Assembly (NCBI GenBank): GCA_964578835.1
Contig: CAZOEL010000061.1
Location: 1 to 43,161 of the forward strand
Direction: 5' to 3'
DNA from: CAZOEL01 sp964578835
Lineage (GTDB): Bacteria > Desulfobacterota > Syntrophobacteria > Syntrophobacterales > Syntrophobacteraceae
DNA: 43,161 nt
In this document: in pieces, positions 33,383 through 42,025 of the stretch
Layout of the letters: each line of letters starts with the position of its first letter
How positions within the stretch are numbered: the stretch's first letter is position 1
The notes under the pieces: generated by a model
Databases searched by the model: none
The model's input: the letters and a program-made list of their open reading frames with translations, nothing else
What the model was told of the DNA's origin: nothing
Made by a program: the position numbers and the translations under genes

Positions 33383-35044
33383 TCAATCCCACCGACTCAG
33401 CACCTCCCTTATTTGGGAGCAACGGCGGGCATAGCCTTCAGAAACCAGCTCGATGAATAAGCGCTCCACCTCCCCATCCGTATTCAACCGTAGATACTTT
33501 TCAGGCGAAGCTTCCACCAACGGCTCAAAGTCGGCCATCATCCGAGGAAGATGCTGAAGGCGAGCATCTGAAATGCCGGAGCTCTCCTCTCGACGCTCGA
33601 GCCTCTCCCGGATGGTCTCTTCGCAGGCTGCGCATTCAACAAAAACTATATTGGCGTCCACGTCCCGGGCAAGCCTTGCCGCCTCTTCCCTCCATTTGAC
33701 CCGAGAGAAGGAAGCATCGAGTATGACGGAGCGACCGCTTTTCAGCTGGTCCTGAGCAAGAGCCAGCATTCCGGCGTATACCAGATTTCTGCGCTCTTTG
33801 CGGTAGATGCCCTCCCCGTACGGGACGATCGTTTCTACGGAGTCGGGAAGCAAGGCGCCTTCTTTTCGTATCTTATCCGACTGAAACAGCGGCAGAGATA
33901 AAGCCTGCGAGAGTTTTTCGGCGAAAAACGATTTGCCCGAGGCCGGCAGCCCGCAGAAGACCCACAAAGTAGGCCTGCTGAACTGAAGCGCATAGCGATA
34001 CGCATGTTCGAGATAATCGGCAGCCTCGCGCCTCAATTCTTCTTTTGCCTCCGGACTTTCCACTTCTGTGGATCTCAGGCAGGCCACCTTCACTTTGACT
34101 ATGGCGCGATAAGCGGCGTAGAAATCAAGCAGAGCAAACGCCTGAGGATCGTCGGCATGCTGGGCATAAGACGCCGCCATGGCGAGGCTGAGGCCTGGAT
34201 GCCCCAGACGTTCAATATCCATATGCAGGAACGCCAAATCGGCTGTTACGTCTCCGTAACGGAATCGGTCATTGAACTCTATGCAGTCGATTATCTGAAT
34301 GCCGTCCTGCAAATAGATGTGATCGGCTCGCAAGTCGCCATGGCCGTCATGAATCCTTCCCGACTCCACTCGCTTTTCAAACAGCTCCCTCCAATTATTG
34401 AGGAAGGCGCGACTCGTCTCTCGGATGAATGCCCATTCTTCGCCGGGAACAAAGTCATTCACGAATGGCTCGATCTGCAGGAAATTTTCCTCCATATTGA
34501 AGGAAATGGTCTCAATGCCTCCAAAGCGGTCCACTTCGGCGTTTCGCTCTCCACGGGCGTAGAAAGCGGTCAAATGACGCCCCAAATTCACCATTTCCTT
34601 ACGCAGCGCAGCAATAGAGAGGTCGGGCTCGCTGTTTGATTCGCCGAGTGCTGCAGCGGGCAGCCCGGACAAAATCGCTCGAAGGCTCGACTCCTCGGAA
34701 AGCTGCCGCATCCAGACGACGTATTCGACCACCTCGCCATCGCCTTCCAGCGAAAAGGCGCCGTTCTTGTCGCGGCAAATCCGCAGCACTCCCCGGTAGA
34801 CATCGCGGCTCAGCCGCTCGTTCAAGCTCACCTCCCGCTCGCAGTAGTATCGGCGGGATTCAAGATCGGTGAAATCAAGAAATCCGAAAGCGACAGGCTT
34901 CTTCAGCTTATAGACATGCTCGCCCGTCAGGAAGACGGTGGAAATATGCGTATCGACGCGCTCAAGGGATAAAACGGGATGGGGGTAAAAGGCGGGATCG
35001 GCCATCGCCCGGCAGACTTCTTCATGCTGATTGAATTGGCTCAT
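33383..35044 (-). CDS. APH-like kinase fused to a P-loop kinase
   Basis: 553 residues with two parts. The N-terminal aminoglycoside-phosphotransferase-like domain has GHGDLRADHIYLQDG, the Brenner-type catalytic loop, and IIDCIEFNDRFRYGDVTADLAFL for metal binding. The C-terminal part (from about residue 365) is a small P-loop kinase: FCGLPASGKSFFAEKLSQAL, DASFSRVKWREEAARLA, then VECAACEETIRERL. This fusion (COG2187 plus COG0645) is common in Proteobacteria and uncharacterised; antibiotic phosphorylation should not be assumed. It converges with the GreA-like gene, only 6 bases apart. Confidence 0.85.
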   Translation of the reverse strand: MSQFNQHEEVCRAMADPAFYPHPVLSLERVDTHISTVFLTGEHVYKLKKPVAFGFLDFTDLESRRYYCEREVSLNERLSRDVYRGVLRICRDKNGAFSLEGDGEVVEYVVWMRQLSEESSLRAILSGLPAAALGESNSEPDLSIAALRKEMVNLGRHLTAFYARGERNAEVDRFGGIETISFNMEENFLQIEPFVNDFVPGEEWAFIRETSRAFLNNWRELFEKRVESGRIHDGHGDLRADHIYLQDGIQIIDCIEFNDRFRYGDVTADLAFLHMDIERLGHPGLSLAMAASYAQHADDPQAFALLDFYAAYRAIVKVKVACLRSTEVESPEAKEELRREAADYLEHAYRYALQFSRPTLWVFCGLPASGKSFFAEKLSQALSLPLFQSDKIRKEGALLPDSVETIVPYGEGIYRKERRNLVYAGMLALAQDQLKSGRSVILDASFSRVKWREEAARLARDVDANIVFVECAACEETIRERLERREESSGISDARLQHLPRMMADFEPLVEASPEKYLRLNTDGEVERLFIELVSEGYARRCSQIREVLSRWD

Positions 35045-35121
35045 GACAGCCTCGAAAGAGGGGCTCCGAAATAGGCAACCTTCGCATCGGGTCCATGCGC
35101 TCCAAGCCCTGCTCCAAGGCG

Positions 35122-35901
35122 CTACTCTGCTTTAAGCCTTTCTATACAGGCATAGGCGCTATGATTGTGGATGGATTCGAAGTTCTCCACATCCACCATA
35201 AACCAAAGGACATTGCTGTCCTTCTTGAGCTCTTTAGCGATATCGCGAACGACATCCTCGACGAATTTGGGATTTTCGAAGGCCTGCTCCGTCACATACT
35301 TTTCATCCGGACGCTTGAGAACGGAGTAAACTTCACAAGACGCGGCCTGCTCCACAAGCCGCACCAGATCCTCAATCCATAACAAGCGCTTGAAGCGAAC
35401 GGCCAGACGCACCATTCCCCTCTGATTGTGCGCGCCATAGTTGCTGATTTCTTTCGAGCAAGGGCACACCGTGCTGATGGGGACATTGACCTCCAAAACC
35501 AGATCGTACCCCTTTTCGAAATCGAGAGACCCCGAAATCCTGCAGCCGTATTCCATTAGGCCGGGAGCTGCGGTAACAGGTGAAAGCTTCTTTAGAAAAT
35601 ATGGAAAGCTGATCTCCATGTGAGCAGACCGCGCTTGAAGCCGCTCCTGCATCGACTCGAGGACCTGCGAGAATTCGCGGATATCCAGTTTTCCGTGGAA
35701 CTCATTGAGTATTTCAATAAAACGACTCATGTGAGTGCCTTTGAATTCCCGAGGCAGATTCACATACATGTTGATAGACGCCACGGTGTTCTGCACGCCG
35801 TTGTTTTTGTCCATTACCGTGACGGGATATCGAATGTCCTTTACACCCACTTTATCCACGTTGATGTTTCGGTGATCGATCTGGCTTTGCACGTCAATCA
35901 T
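35122..35901 (-). CDS. folE2: GTP cyclohydrolase FolE2 (GCYH-IB)
   Basis: It converts GTP to dihydroneopterin triphosphate, the first step of folate synthesis (also feeding queuosine). 259 residues start MIDVQSQIDHRNINVDKVGV at ATG 35901; an open frame back to 35952 has no family match. The active-site cysteine region is STVCPCSKEISNYGAHNQRG (C146, C148), typical of FolE2. This isozyme can work with metals other than zinc. Confidence 0.93.
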   Translation of the reverse strand: MIDVQSQIDHRNINVDKVGVKDIRYPVTVMDKNNGVQNTVASINMYVNLPREFKGTHMSRFIEILNEFHGKLDIREFSQVLESMQERLQARSAHMEISFPYFLKKLSPVTAAPGLMEYGCRISGSLDFEKGYDLVLEVNVPISTVCPCSKEISNYGAHNQRGMVRLAVRFKRLLWIEDLVRLVEQAASCEVYSVLKRPDEKYVTEQAFENPKFVEDVVRDIAKELKKDSNVLWFMVDVENFESIHNHSAYACIERLKAE

Positions 35902-36076
35902 CGGGTTTTTCTTCCTGATGGTGCGGTTGGCGAAAATCCGGCGCCAATCCAAAAGATGCCGGTTGCTTGATGCTGGATAAGTTCTCTAAGCAATATCCGG
36001 ACGGCTTATCCGGCTTCCAGGATCAAGCATCCGGCATTTCTTGACAATGGCCAAATACTCTCGCAGAGCGTCAACG

Positions 36077-36862
36077 CTAGGACGCGGCGGCTTCGGTCAT
36101 GACAACCAGGTTTTGGGCAATCTCCACCATAGCCGTTTTGGTCTCTGTGGATACATTATCGGCAAAGGCTCCGAGAAGATCCGCCTCGATGATCTGATCG
36201 TCATACGGAATAAAACCGAGGAAGCGATATTCCGGCAGGCTGTTTGTCAGGAACTCCCGATCCTTGTCGCTGCGCACCTTATTTCCCACAAGCGCAACCC
36301 GGGACAATCCGATGTCGCCCGCAAGGTCTTTGATCTTGAGAGCCGTCTCGATGCTGCGGCGTCCCGGCTCAACAACCACTATAAGGCAGTTGACAGCCTG
36401 GGAGGTGCCTCGCCCGAGATGCTCGATGCCCGCTTCCATGTCCATGACCACCACCTCATCGCGTCTCAAGATGAGATGCTGCACAAGGTTTTTGAGCAAT
36501 ATGCTCTCAGGACAGACGCAGCCCGTGCCTCCCTTTTTGACGCCGCCCATGACCATGAGGCGGATGTTGTCTCCGCTCTTTACAGCCAGCTTTTCGGGCA
36601 GATCGTCCACCTTGGGATTCATCTTGAAAAAACCGCCGAAGCTCCCCGGAACCGATTCGGTCCGCTCAGCCACCAGCTGTTTCATCTTTGAGATGGGCAC
36701 GATATCAGACGCCTCCTTGACACCCAGCCCATTGCCGAGATTCGCATCGGGGTCGGCGTCAATCGCCAGAACATGTTTGCCTTGTTCGGCAAACCATTTC
36801 ACAAGAAATGCAGAAAGAGTAGTCTTCCCGACTCCTCCCTTCCCGCTGACTGCAATTTTCAA
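36077..36862 (-). CDS. cooC: CooC-type nickel-insertion ATPase
   Basis: 261 residues of the MinD/CooC P-loop ATPase group. The deviant Walker A is GKGGVGKTT (7-15), and the CxC motif C115-V-C117 in GGTGCVCPES is the dimer-bridging metal site of CooC. VVVMDMEAGIEHLGRG corresponds to the family Walker B region. CooC proteins mature the nickel cluster of carbon monoxide dehydrogenase or acetyl-CoA synthase. No CODH gene is in the window, so its client lies elsewhere. Confidence 0.88.
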   Translation of the reverse strand: MKIAVSGKGGVGKTTLSAFLVKWFAEQGKHVLAIDADPDANLGNGLGVKEASDIVPISKMKQLVAERTESVPGSFGGFFKMNPKVDDLPEKLAVKSGDNIRLMVMGGVKKGGTGCVCPESILLKNLVQHLILRRDEVVVMDMEAGIEHLGRGTSQAVNCLIVVVEPGRRSIETALKIKDLAGDIGLSRVALVGNKVRSDKDREFLTNSLPEYRFLGFIPYDDQIIEADLLGAFADNVSTETKTAMVEIAQNLVVMTEAAAS

Positions 36863-37218
36863 AGTCGTGTCCTCCCATATCGGCTACGAAATATTTTCGC
36901 TATTCACTACCGGCCTGACTGCAACCATCCACGCCGCCGACCGCAGCCGGCTCAGCCGCTCTTGCGGTTCATTCAGCGCACAAAGCCTCTTCAACTGTTA
37001 CTTAAGGCGAAAAGTTATTACGCATTATATGTGCTGAAAGGATCAGAAATCAACCCTTTGTTCCTTGAACTGCTTTTCCCTGGAGAAGAGCCTCTTTTTG
37101 GCTGCATGCCTATGGCGTCCAAGCCGGTTTTCATTTAAATTGTAGCTTCGAAGCTCGAAACTAGACGGTAGAGGGGTTCAATCAGCCCTCTATAGACCGA
37201 ATGCGTGAGGAGGAAGAT
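36863..37218. other. Intergenic region before the PspA operon
   Basis: About 355 bases between cooC (minus) and the DUF4178 gene (plus). A hairpin with arms TAGAGGG and CCCTCTA lies near 37169-37192, just before the ribosome site. No convincing promoter boxes or genes were seen. Confidence 0.4.
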
Positions 37219-37770
37219 ATGTCATTTTGGAAAAAATGGTTTGACAAGAAAGAAGAGCAGCCCTTCGATCCGTTTGCGGACCTCGTGCTGGATAAGATGC
37301 GGCCCGGCTATCTGGTGGATTTCGACGGCAAGACTTGGGAAGTAACCGGTCGTCATTTCCATGACATGGGAGACGGATATCGCGTCGAGGAATGGGAGCT
37401 TCACGCCGATAACCAGGATTGTTATCTTACCCGGGGAGAAGACGAAGGCGTATACTGGACCTGGACTCACCGCGTTCCCATAGGGTCCATCGATGGGAGA
37501 ATCCGCGGCTACATACGGCAAAACGGAGATCCGCCCGACTACATCGACTATGACGGCGCGCGCTTTGTGCTGGATAGCTATGGAGGGGCCAAGTATCATC
37601 GAAATTGCGAAGATATTGCTCAGCCCTATCTTTATTGGGATTACAAGGGAGAGGACGGCATACGGCTCCTCAGCATTCAACAATGGGGAGACATCGATTT
37701 CGAAGCGTTTGTGGGGCAGTATGCGGAGGAGTACCAATTTACGAACATTCTTCCAAGAAAGCGGTCCTGA
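37219..37770 (+). CDS. DUF4178 domain protein
   Basis: 183 residues starting MSFWKKWFDKKEEQPFDPF at ATG 37219, five bases behind GGAGG. DUF4178-type features are the repeated aromatic and acidic beta pattern LVDFDGKTWEVTGRHFHDMG and YRVEEWELHADNQDCYLTRG. It is soluble, without a signal peptide. DUF4178 proteins are encoded near PspA-like, DUF350 and polyamine-synthase genes in many bacteria; the biochemical role is unknown. It is the first gene of a five-gene operon, 32 bases before the lipoprotein gene. Confidence 0.78.
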   Translation: MSFWKKWFDKKEEQPFDPFADLVLDKMRPGYLVDFDGKTWEVTGRHFHDMGDGYRVEEWELHADNQDCYLTRGEDEGVYWTWTHRVPIGSIDGRIRGYIRQNGDPPDYIDYDGARFVLDSYGGAKYHRNCEDIAQPYLYWDYKGEDGIRLLSIQQWGDIDFEAFVGQYAEEYQFTNILPRKRS

Positions 37771-37802
37771 ATGGATGCCGCTCGAATTTTGCAGGAGGAA
37801 TC

Positions 37803-38594
37803 TTGAACAGGCGTTTATTAAGCATGCGACATATGGCGCCGCTCTTTTTGATTCTGCTGCTCTTGACCGGATGCAGCAGCGATCAGTCTCTGAACGGTCT
37901 TCGCCGCGATCTGGACCGGTATCCCCAATATAGCGTCATCCTTCAGGACATGACCTCAAAGGGGCTTATCTTCCATGACTACTTCCATCGCTACCGCATT
38001 CTTTTTCCCAAAGGCGACGGCAAAGGGAAGCAGGATGGCGCAGCGCAGATGGAGCAAAAGCTGACCAGCTGGGTCAAGGTCGATAAAGAGACTTACGATG
38101 CTTACAAGCCGTCTCTCGGGATGACCATTCTGTCAAAAAAAGAAGACGGCTCCATCGAAACGGTTCCTCAACCGCCCGGTTATCAGTTCGTAGGAGACCC
38201 CAGGTTCGGCAAATGGGAGTCGGACAGCCAGGGAAATCAGAGCTGGAAATGGCTTGCAACCGCTATGGTGCTTTTGGAAGTTGTTGACGAGATAGGAGAC
38301 GCCTTCGAGAAACGCCGCCGCCCGGTCAATCACGGAGACTGGATGGAGTACAAAAAGCATAAAGACCGCGGCGTCCCCTATTTTGGAAAGAAGGACAACC
38401 AGGGAAAGCCCCAGTATGGAACTCAGGGCTCAGTGACGCAAAAAAGCAGTCCCAGCTTTTTTGAGCGGCAGCAGCAGAGGATGGAAGAGCGCAAAACAAA
38501 CTTTAAGGACAAGGTGGAATCCAGAATGGGGCGCACCAAGGCATCATCCGGAATGAGCGCAAGTCGCAGCTCCGGCGGCTCCAGGAGGAGATAG
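37803..38594 (+). CDS. Lipoprotein of the PspA operon, function unknown
   Basis: 263 residues if translation starts at TTG 37803, which has a near-perfect AGGAGGAA five bases upstream; ATG 37824 has none. The lipoprotein signal MAPLFLILLLLTGCSS has the lipobox LTGC. A conserved-looking domain follows (YPQYSVILQDMTSKGLIFHD, YRILFPKGDG), and the C-terminal 70 residues are basic and low in complexity, ending SRSSGGSRRR. I do not recognise the domain. It lies between DUF4178 and DUF350, so it probably is the envelope-side member of the module. Confidence 0.75.
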   Translation: MNRRLLSMRHMAPLFLILLLLTGCSSDQSLNGLRRDLDRYPQYSVILQDMTSKGLIFHDYFHRYRILFPKGDGKGKQDGAAQMEQKLTSWVKVDKETYDAYKPSLGMTILSKKEDGSIETVPQPPGYQFVGDPRFGKWESDSQGNQSWKWLATAMVLLEVVDEIGDAFEKRRRPVNHGDWMEYKKHKDRGVPYFGKKDNQGKPQYGTQGSVTQKSSPSFFERQQQRMEERKTNFKDKVESRMGRTKASSGMSASRSSGGSRRR

Positions 38595-38616
38595 CAACCT
38601 ATAGCAGGAGGGATTC

Positions 38617-39462
38617 ATGTTTTTGGGCTCATTGACGGCGGGCGTCGTTTATCTGGCGGCCGCACTGGCGCTTTTTATTATCGGCAAGTATATATTCGAT
38701 CTCTTTTATCGAGGGCTCACTCTGAAAGAAGAGCTGGTCGAGAAGGATAACACCGCCCTGGCCATAGCCTTGGCAGGCTATCTTTTCGGACTGTCTTTGG
38801 CTGTTGGAGGAGCGCTCTCGGCGCCTTCCATATCCTTCACCGTAGACATGATCGATATTTTTCTTTATGGAATCATCGCCATGGCGCTCCTTAGCCTCTC
38901 CGTAAGAATCAACGGCTGGCTTATTTTTCGCCACTTCAGCACGGAAAAGGAGATCATCAAGGACCAAAACTGGGGCGTCGGCATGATCGAGGCGTCCAAC
39001 TACATCGCCATGGGTCTCATCGTCTACGGAGCGGTCTCGGGCGGGGGCGGCGTAAAGGCAGTCGCGGGATTCTCGGTCTTAGGGCAAATAACGCTCATTG
39101 CCGCGGCTTGGCTGTACAATCGCCTCGCGCCTTTCGATGTCCACGACGCTATCGAGCGAGACAACTACGCGGTAGGGGTCGCTTTTTCCGGAATGATTCT
39201 TGCTATAGGCAATATCGTTCGTTTTGCCGAGCAGCAGGCTTTTGACACCTGGCTTCAAAATCTTGGCTTCTATTTTACGGTGGTCGTTTTCGGCCTGATT
39301 GCTCTTCCCGTGACTCGGTTGATAACAGACAAAATCATATTGCCCGGAAAGCGTCTGACGGACGAGCTCGTCAATCAGGAAAAGCCCAATATCGGGGCCG
39401 GCGTGATCGAAGCTGCGGTATACATCACCATGTCATTTCTCATCGGCTGGTGCTTCAAATAA
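38617..39462 (+). CDS. DUF350 membrane protein (YjfL-like)
   Basis: 281 residues with about eight membrane helices made of two DUF350 repeats (about 1-135 and 140-281). Each repeat has a helix pair followed by the charged loop and polar helix pattern: EKDNTALAIALAGYLFGLSL in the first, ERDNYAVGVAFSGMILAIG in the second. NWGVGMIEASNYIAMG and NIGAGVIEAAVYITMS are the matching second halves. DUF350 proteins accompany PspA-type genes, for example yjfL with yjfJ in E. coli. A transport or membrane-integrity role is inferred. Confidence 0.85.
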   Translation: MFLGSLTAGVVYLAAALALFIIGKYIFDLFYRGLTLKEELVEKDNTALAIALAGYLFGLSLAVGGALSAPSISFTVDMIDIFLYGIIAMALLSLSVRINGWLIFRHFSTEKEIIKDQNWGVGMIEASNYIAMGLIVYGAVSGGGGVKAVAGFSVLGQITLIAAAWLYNRLAPFDVHDAIERDNYAVGVAFSGMILAIGNIVRFAEQQAFDTWLQNLGFYFTVVVFGLIALPVTRLITDKIILPGKRLTDELVNQEKPNIGAGVIEAAVYITMSFLIGWCFK

Positions 39463-39521
39463 GACAGCCGGGCGCGGCGCCCGGCGCATTCCCAATGCAT
39501 TGGCTTTCAAAGGAGGAAAAG

Positions 39522-39920
39522 ATGTCGGAGTGTTTGGAAAAAATCAAGAAATATCTAACAGAGCTCGACTTGGCCGTCACGGAAGAAATCCCGGATGAAG
39601 AAATGCTTCTTGTGGACGATGAAGAAAACGGGATCAAAAACCTCATCATCGATTGCGAAGACCCCATAGTGATCATCCAGCAATTGATAATGCCGACGCC
39701 GGCGGAAAACAAAGAAGCGTTTTTTCAACGGCTCCTTCAGATGAATGCGACCATGGTTCACGGGGCCTTTCATTTGGACGAGGACGCTCGGCACATATAC
39801 TTTCGAGACACTCTGCAACTGGAGAACCTGGACAAAAACGAGCTCGAAGGCTCTATCAGGGCGCTGGCTCTTGCTTTGGCCGAGTATGGAAACGAGCTGA
39901 TCCATTTCAGCAAACAGTAA
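39522..39920 (+). CDS. YbjN/Tir-chaperone-like protein
   Basis: 132 residues starting MSECLEKIKKYLTELDLAVT at ATG 39522 behind AAAGGAGG; an open frame back to 39450 overlaps the DUF350 gene. An acidic alpha/beta protein with the pattern of YbjN or type III chaperone-like folds (IIDCEDPIVIIQQLIMPTP, FFQRLLQMNATMVHGAFHLD). Proteins of this fold next to PspA (such as DUF2170 YjfI) are thought to bind partner proteins. It is 13 bases before pspA, so the two are probably made together and may interact. Confidence 0.7.
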   Translation: MSECLEKIKKYLTELDLAVTEEIPDEEMLLVDDEENGIKNLIIDCEDPIVIIQQLIMPTPAENKEAFFQRLLQMNATMVHGAFHLDEDARHIYFRDTLQLENLDKNELEGSIRALALALAEYGNELIHFSKQ

Positions 39921-39933
39921 TAAGGAGAAGAAG

Positions 39934-40665
39934 ATGGCAGGTATTTTCAGTCGATTATTCAAGATCGGTCAGTCGGAAGCCCATGCCGTGGTCGACAAGC
40001 TCGAAGACCCGATCAAGCTTACTGAGCAGGGAATTCGGGATCTGAAGAGTGATTTGACCGAAGCGATGCAAAGCCTTGCAGAGGTGAAGGCGCTTGCGAT
40101 CCGCTTGAAAAAGCAGGCGGATGACGGATCGAGAATATCCCAGGATTATGAACGAAAAGCCATGATGCTGGTTCAAAGAGGGCAGTCCGGCGAGATGGAC
40201 CCGAATCAGGCCGAGCAACTGGCAATGGAGCTTCTCGGAGAGAAGGAATCGGCCGAGAAGCGCGCGGCTCAGCTTTTTCAAGACTATTCGGCTCAAAACT
40301 CCATGGTCCAACAACTGCAAGCGAGAGTGGACGATCTCCGAAAGACCATCTCATCCTATGAAAACGATCTCGTCACTCTCAGGGCTCGCGCCAAGACCGC
40401 CACATCCATGCGCAAAGTCAACCAGCAACTCTCCCGGATCGACTCTTCGAGCACCATCGCAATGCTCGAGAAGATGAAGCAAAAGGTCTCGGAGGAAGAA
40501 TCCCTGGCGACCGCATACGGAGACATAGCCTCGCAGAATGCTAGCATCGAGGTGCGAGTGAATGAGGCGTTGAGCAAAAAGTCCACCGACTCGAAGAAAT
40601 CGCTGGACGATCTGAAACGTAAAATGGGACTCCTGCCGGCTTCGACGACCCCTACGGATCAGTAG
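39934..40665 (+). CDS. PspA/IM30 family protein
   Basis: 243 residues, almost entirely helical coiled coil. It starts MAGIFSRLFKIGQSEAHAVV, the amphipathic helix region used by PspA/Vipp1 (ESCRT-III superfamily) to bind stressed membranes. The middle has long heptads (QQLQARVDDLRKTISSYEND). The ribosome site AAGGAG precedes the ATG. PspA assemblies stabilise the inner membrane. No pspF or pspBC is nearby; the partners DUF350, YbjN-like, lipoprotein and DUF4178 instead match the YjfJ-type branch. It is the last gene of the operon. Confidence 0.87.
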   Translation: MAGIFSRLFKIGQSEAHAVVDKLEDPIKLTEQGIRDLKSDLTEAMQSLAEVKALAIRLKKQADDGSRISQDYERKAMMLVQRGQSGEMDPNQAEQLAMELLGEKESAEKRAAQLFQDYSAQNSMVQQLQARVDDLRKTISSYENDLVTLRARAKTATSMRKVNQQLSRIDSSSTIAMLEKMKQKVSEEESLATAYGDIASQNASIEVRVNEALSKKSTDSKKSLDDLKRKMGLLPASTTPTDQ

Positions 40666-40685
40666 CAGACCCGCCGAGAAATGAT

Positions 40686-40716
40686 GGCGCGCTTCTTCCC
40701 TCCTGGAGAGCGCGCC
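40686..40716 (+). terminator. Possible terminator of the PspA operon
   Basis: Arms GGCGCGCT and AGCGCGCC (8 bp) around a 15-base loop, about 20 bases after the pspA stop. No T run follows, so it may act only as a transcript-end hairpin. Confidence 0.45.
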
Positions 40717-40842
40717 TTACGGTTCCTTCGTTTCACGAACATCTGAATATATTTCTTCCACTCTCCACTGCCTTCGTTAATCACATTCCAAGAAACTGTA
40801 TACTGCGAATGGTTTGGATCTATACTTTTACGTATCTTCCCA

Positions 40843-40894
40843 GGAGCGCGGCCATCCTGGCCGCCTCCATCCGCGGGCGGGACGCCCGCGCTCC
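40843..40894. repeat. GC-rich palindromic repeat
   Basis: Outer arms GGAGCGCGG and CCGCGCTCC contain two smaller palindromes (GGCCATCCTGGCC and GCGGGCGGGACGCCCGC). It is a REP-like unit of a kind frequent in genomes. The region 40717-41123 holds no gene otherwise. Confidence 0.7.
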
Positions 40895-41123
40895 CAAAAC
40901 CGCCATAGGGAAGTCCAAGCCAGACCCGTTTACAGTACACCTAATTCACCAGCATGGCCAAATTTAGAATTGCTGGGAATAATGGAGGCTCCTTGAAATA
41001 TTTCCGAAGCATGATTATCGCTATACCAATCCTGGACAATGGGCGGCAGATTTGGCGTTTGCCAGGATTGCGCAAAGTTGAAAAGATGAATCCCTGCGGA
41101 TGATAAAAAAGGAAGGCGTACGT

Positions 41124-41576
41124 ATGGATCAAGACAGCGTCCTGTTGGGGTGTAAGCATTGTTGGGCGAAGAACCGGGTTCCCAAGAGTCGTCTTAGCGA
41201 CAGGGCTGTTTGCGGGAGATGCCATAGGCCGCTTTCTCTCGAAGGCCTTTACCCGGAACAGCCTGTCAGCATCAGCGATCAGACGTTTTCAAGAGAGGTC
41301 CTGAACTTCCCCGGCCCCGCCGCCGTTTTTTACTGGGCGCCCTGGTGCGGTTATTGTCAAAAGATGATGCCGATCTTCGATCAAGTGGCCTCGGAATATT
41401 CAAAAAAGCTCAAGTTCACAAAGCTGATTCTGGATCAAAATCCCGTCACGGGATCTCAATACGGCATAAAGAGCGTTCCGACACTACTGCTTTTCAAGGG
41501 AGGCAAACAGGTAAACCGGCTGGTGGGAGCTCTTTCCAGAGACGAGCTCATCCGGCAATTGCAGACGCTTTTATGA
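41124..41576 (+). CDS. Zinc-ribbon thioredoxin (thioredoxin 2 type)
   Basis: 150 residues with an N-terminal zinc ribbon, C10xxC13 and C30xxC33, and a thioredoxin fold with the active site W74-C75-G-Y-C78. This order is that of TrxC (thioredoxin 2). The active site is CGYC rather than the usual CGPC, which would change its redox potential. The cis-proline segment SVPTLLLFKGG is present. The start is ATG 41124 behind GGAAGG; an ATG at 41100 is possible. It is alone, and its stop overlaps the VOC remnant on the other strand. Confidence 0.87.
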   Translation: MDQDSVLLGCKHCWAKNRVPKSRLSDRAVCGRCHRPLSLEGLYPEQPVSISDQTFSREVLNFPGPAAVFYWAPWCGYCQKMMPIFDQVASEYSKKLKFTKLILDQNPVTGSQYGIKSVPTLLLFKGGKQVNRLVGALSRDELIRQLQTLL

Positions 41577-41800
41577 AGAGCTGAAGACAGGAAAGCCAAC
41601 ATATCCTATTTTCCCCATATCCTTTTGACCTCCGTTCACCTCGATGCATCTCGCCCAGGCCATTCTTTCAGCCGCTTGCTCATCGACTATCCAATGATAA
41701 AGATGCAGCGCCACCGGATTTGGAGCCGCCTCTTTATTATCTCGCTGTAAAATTCCCTTGCATAGGAGACCGGGAGGTTGAAGGCATTTTCGACGCTTGA
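41571..41800 (-). pseudogene. Remnant of a VOC (glyoxalase-fold) gene
   Basis: Minus-strand frames give AFNLPVSYAREFYSEII near 41790-41735. After a frame change near 41735 they give APNPVALHLYHWIVDEQAAE, RMAWARCIEVNGGQKDMGKI and GYVGFP, ending at 41571. The first matches the opening strand and helix of VOC/glyoxalase proteins, the second the region ending in GG(Q/K)..DMG. The middle half of a VOC domain is missing, so it is a deleted and frameshifted fragment. Identification is by eye and modest. Confidence 0.5.
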
Positions 41801-41970
41801 TCTACGGCCAAAATCCCGTTTTTCCGGCATGAAGGGGCGAGAACAACAAAGAGGCGCACGATTTGTGGCAGGCCTCAAATGACTTTGGCCATACGCTTTC
41901 CGAATTTTGCCTAAAGAGGTTGGGTATTGCCAAAACAAGATTCACCATGATATGTTAAAAACCAATCCGA

Positions 41971-42000
41971 CCACAGGGATGCCCCTGTGGTTTTTTATTT
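41971..42000 (+). terminator. Rho-independent terminator upstream of the ABC-F gene
   Basis: Arms CCACAGGG and CCCTGTGG with a 4-base loop are followed by TTTTTTATTTTTTTTT. It is a strong plus-strand terminator only about 25 bases before the ABC-F start. It may end transcripts from the left, or be an attenuator for the ABC-F gene. Confidence 0.85.
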
Positions 42001-42025
42001 TTTTTGAGCTGGGAGTCAATCAAGC

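Noticed and set aside
33383..35044. Aminoglycoside resistance gene
   Set aside because: The APH-like domain is fused to a P-loop kinase in a broadly distributed housekeeping-type family; there is no sign of a resistance context.
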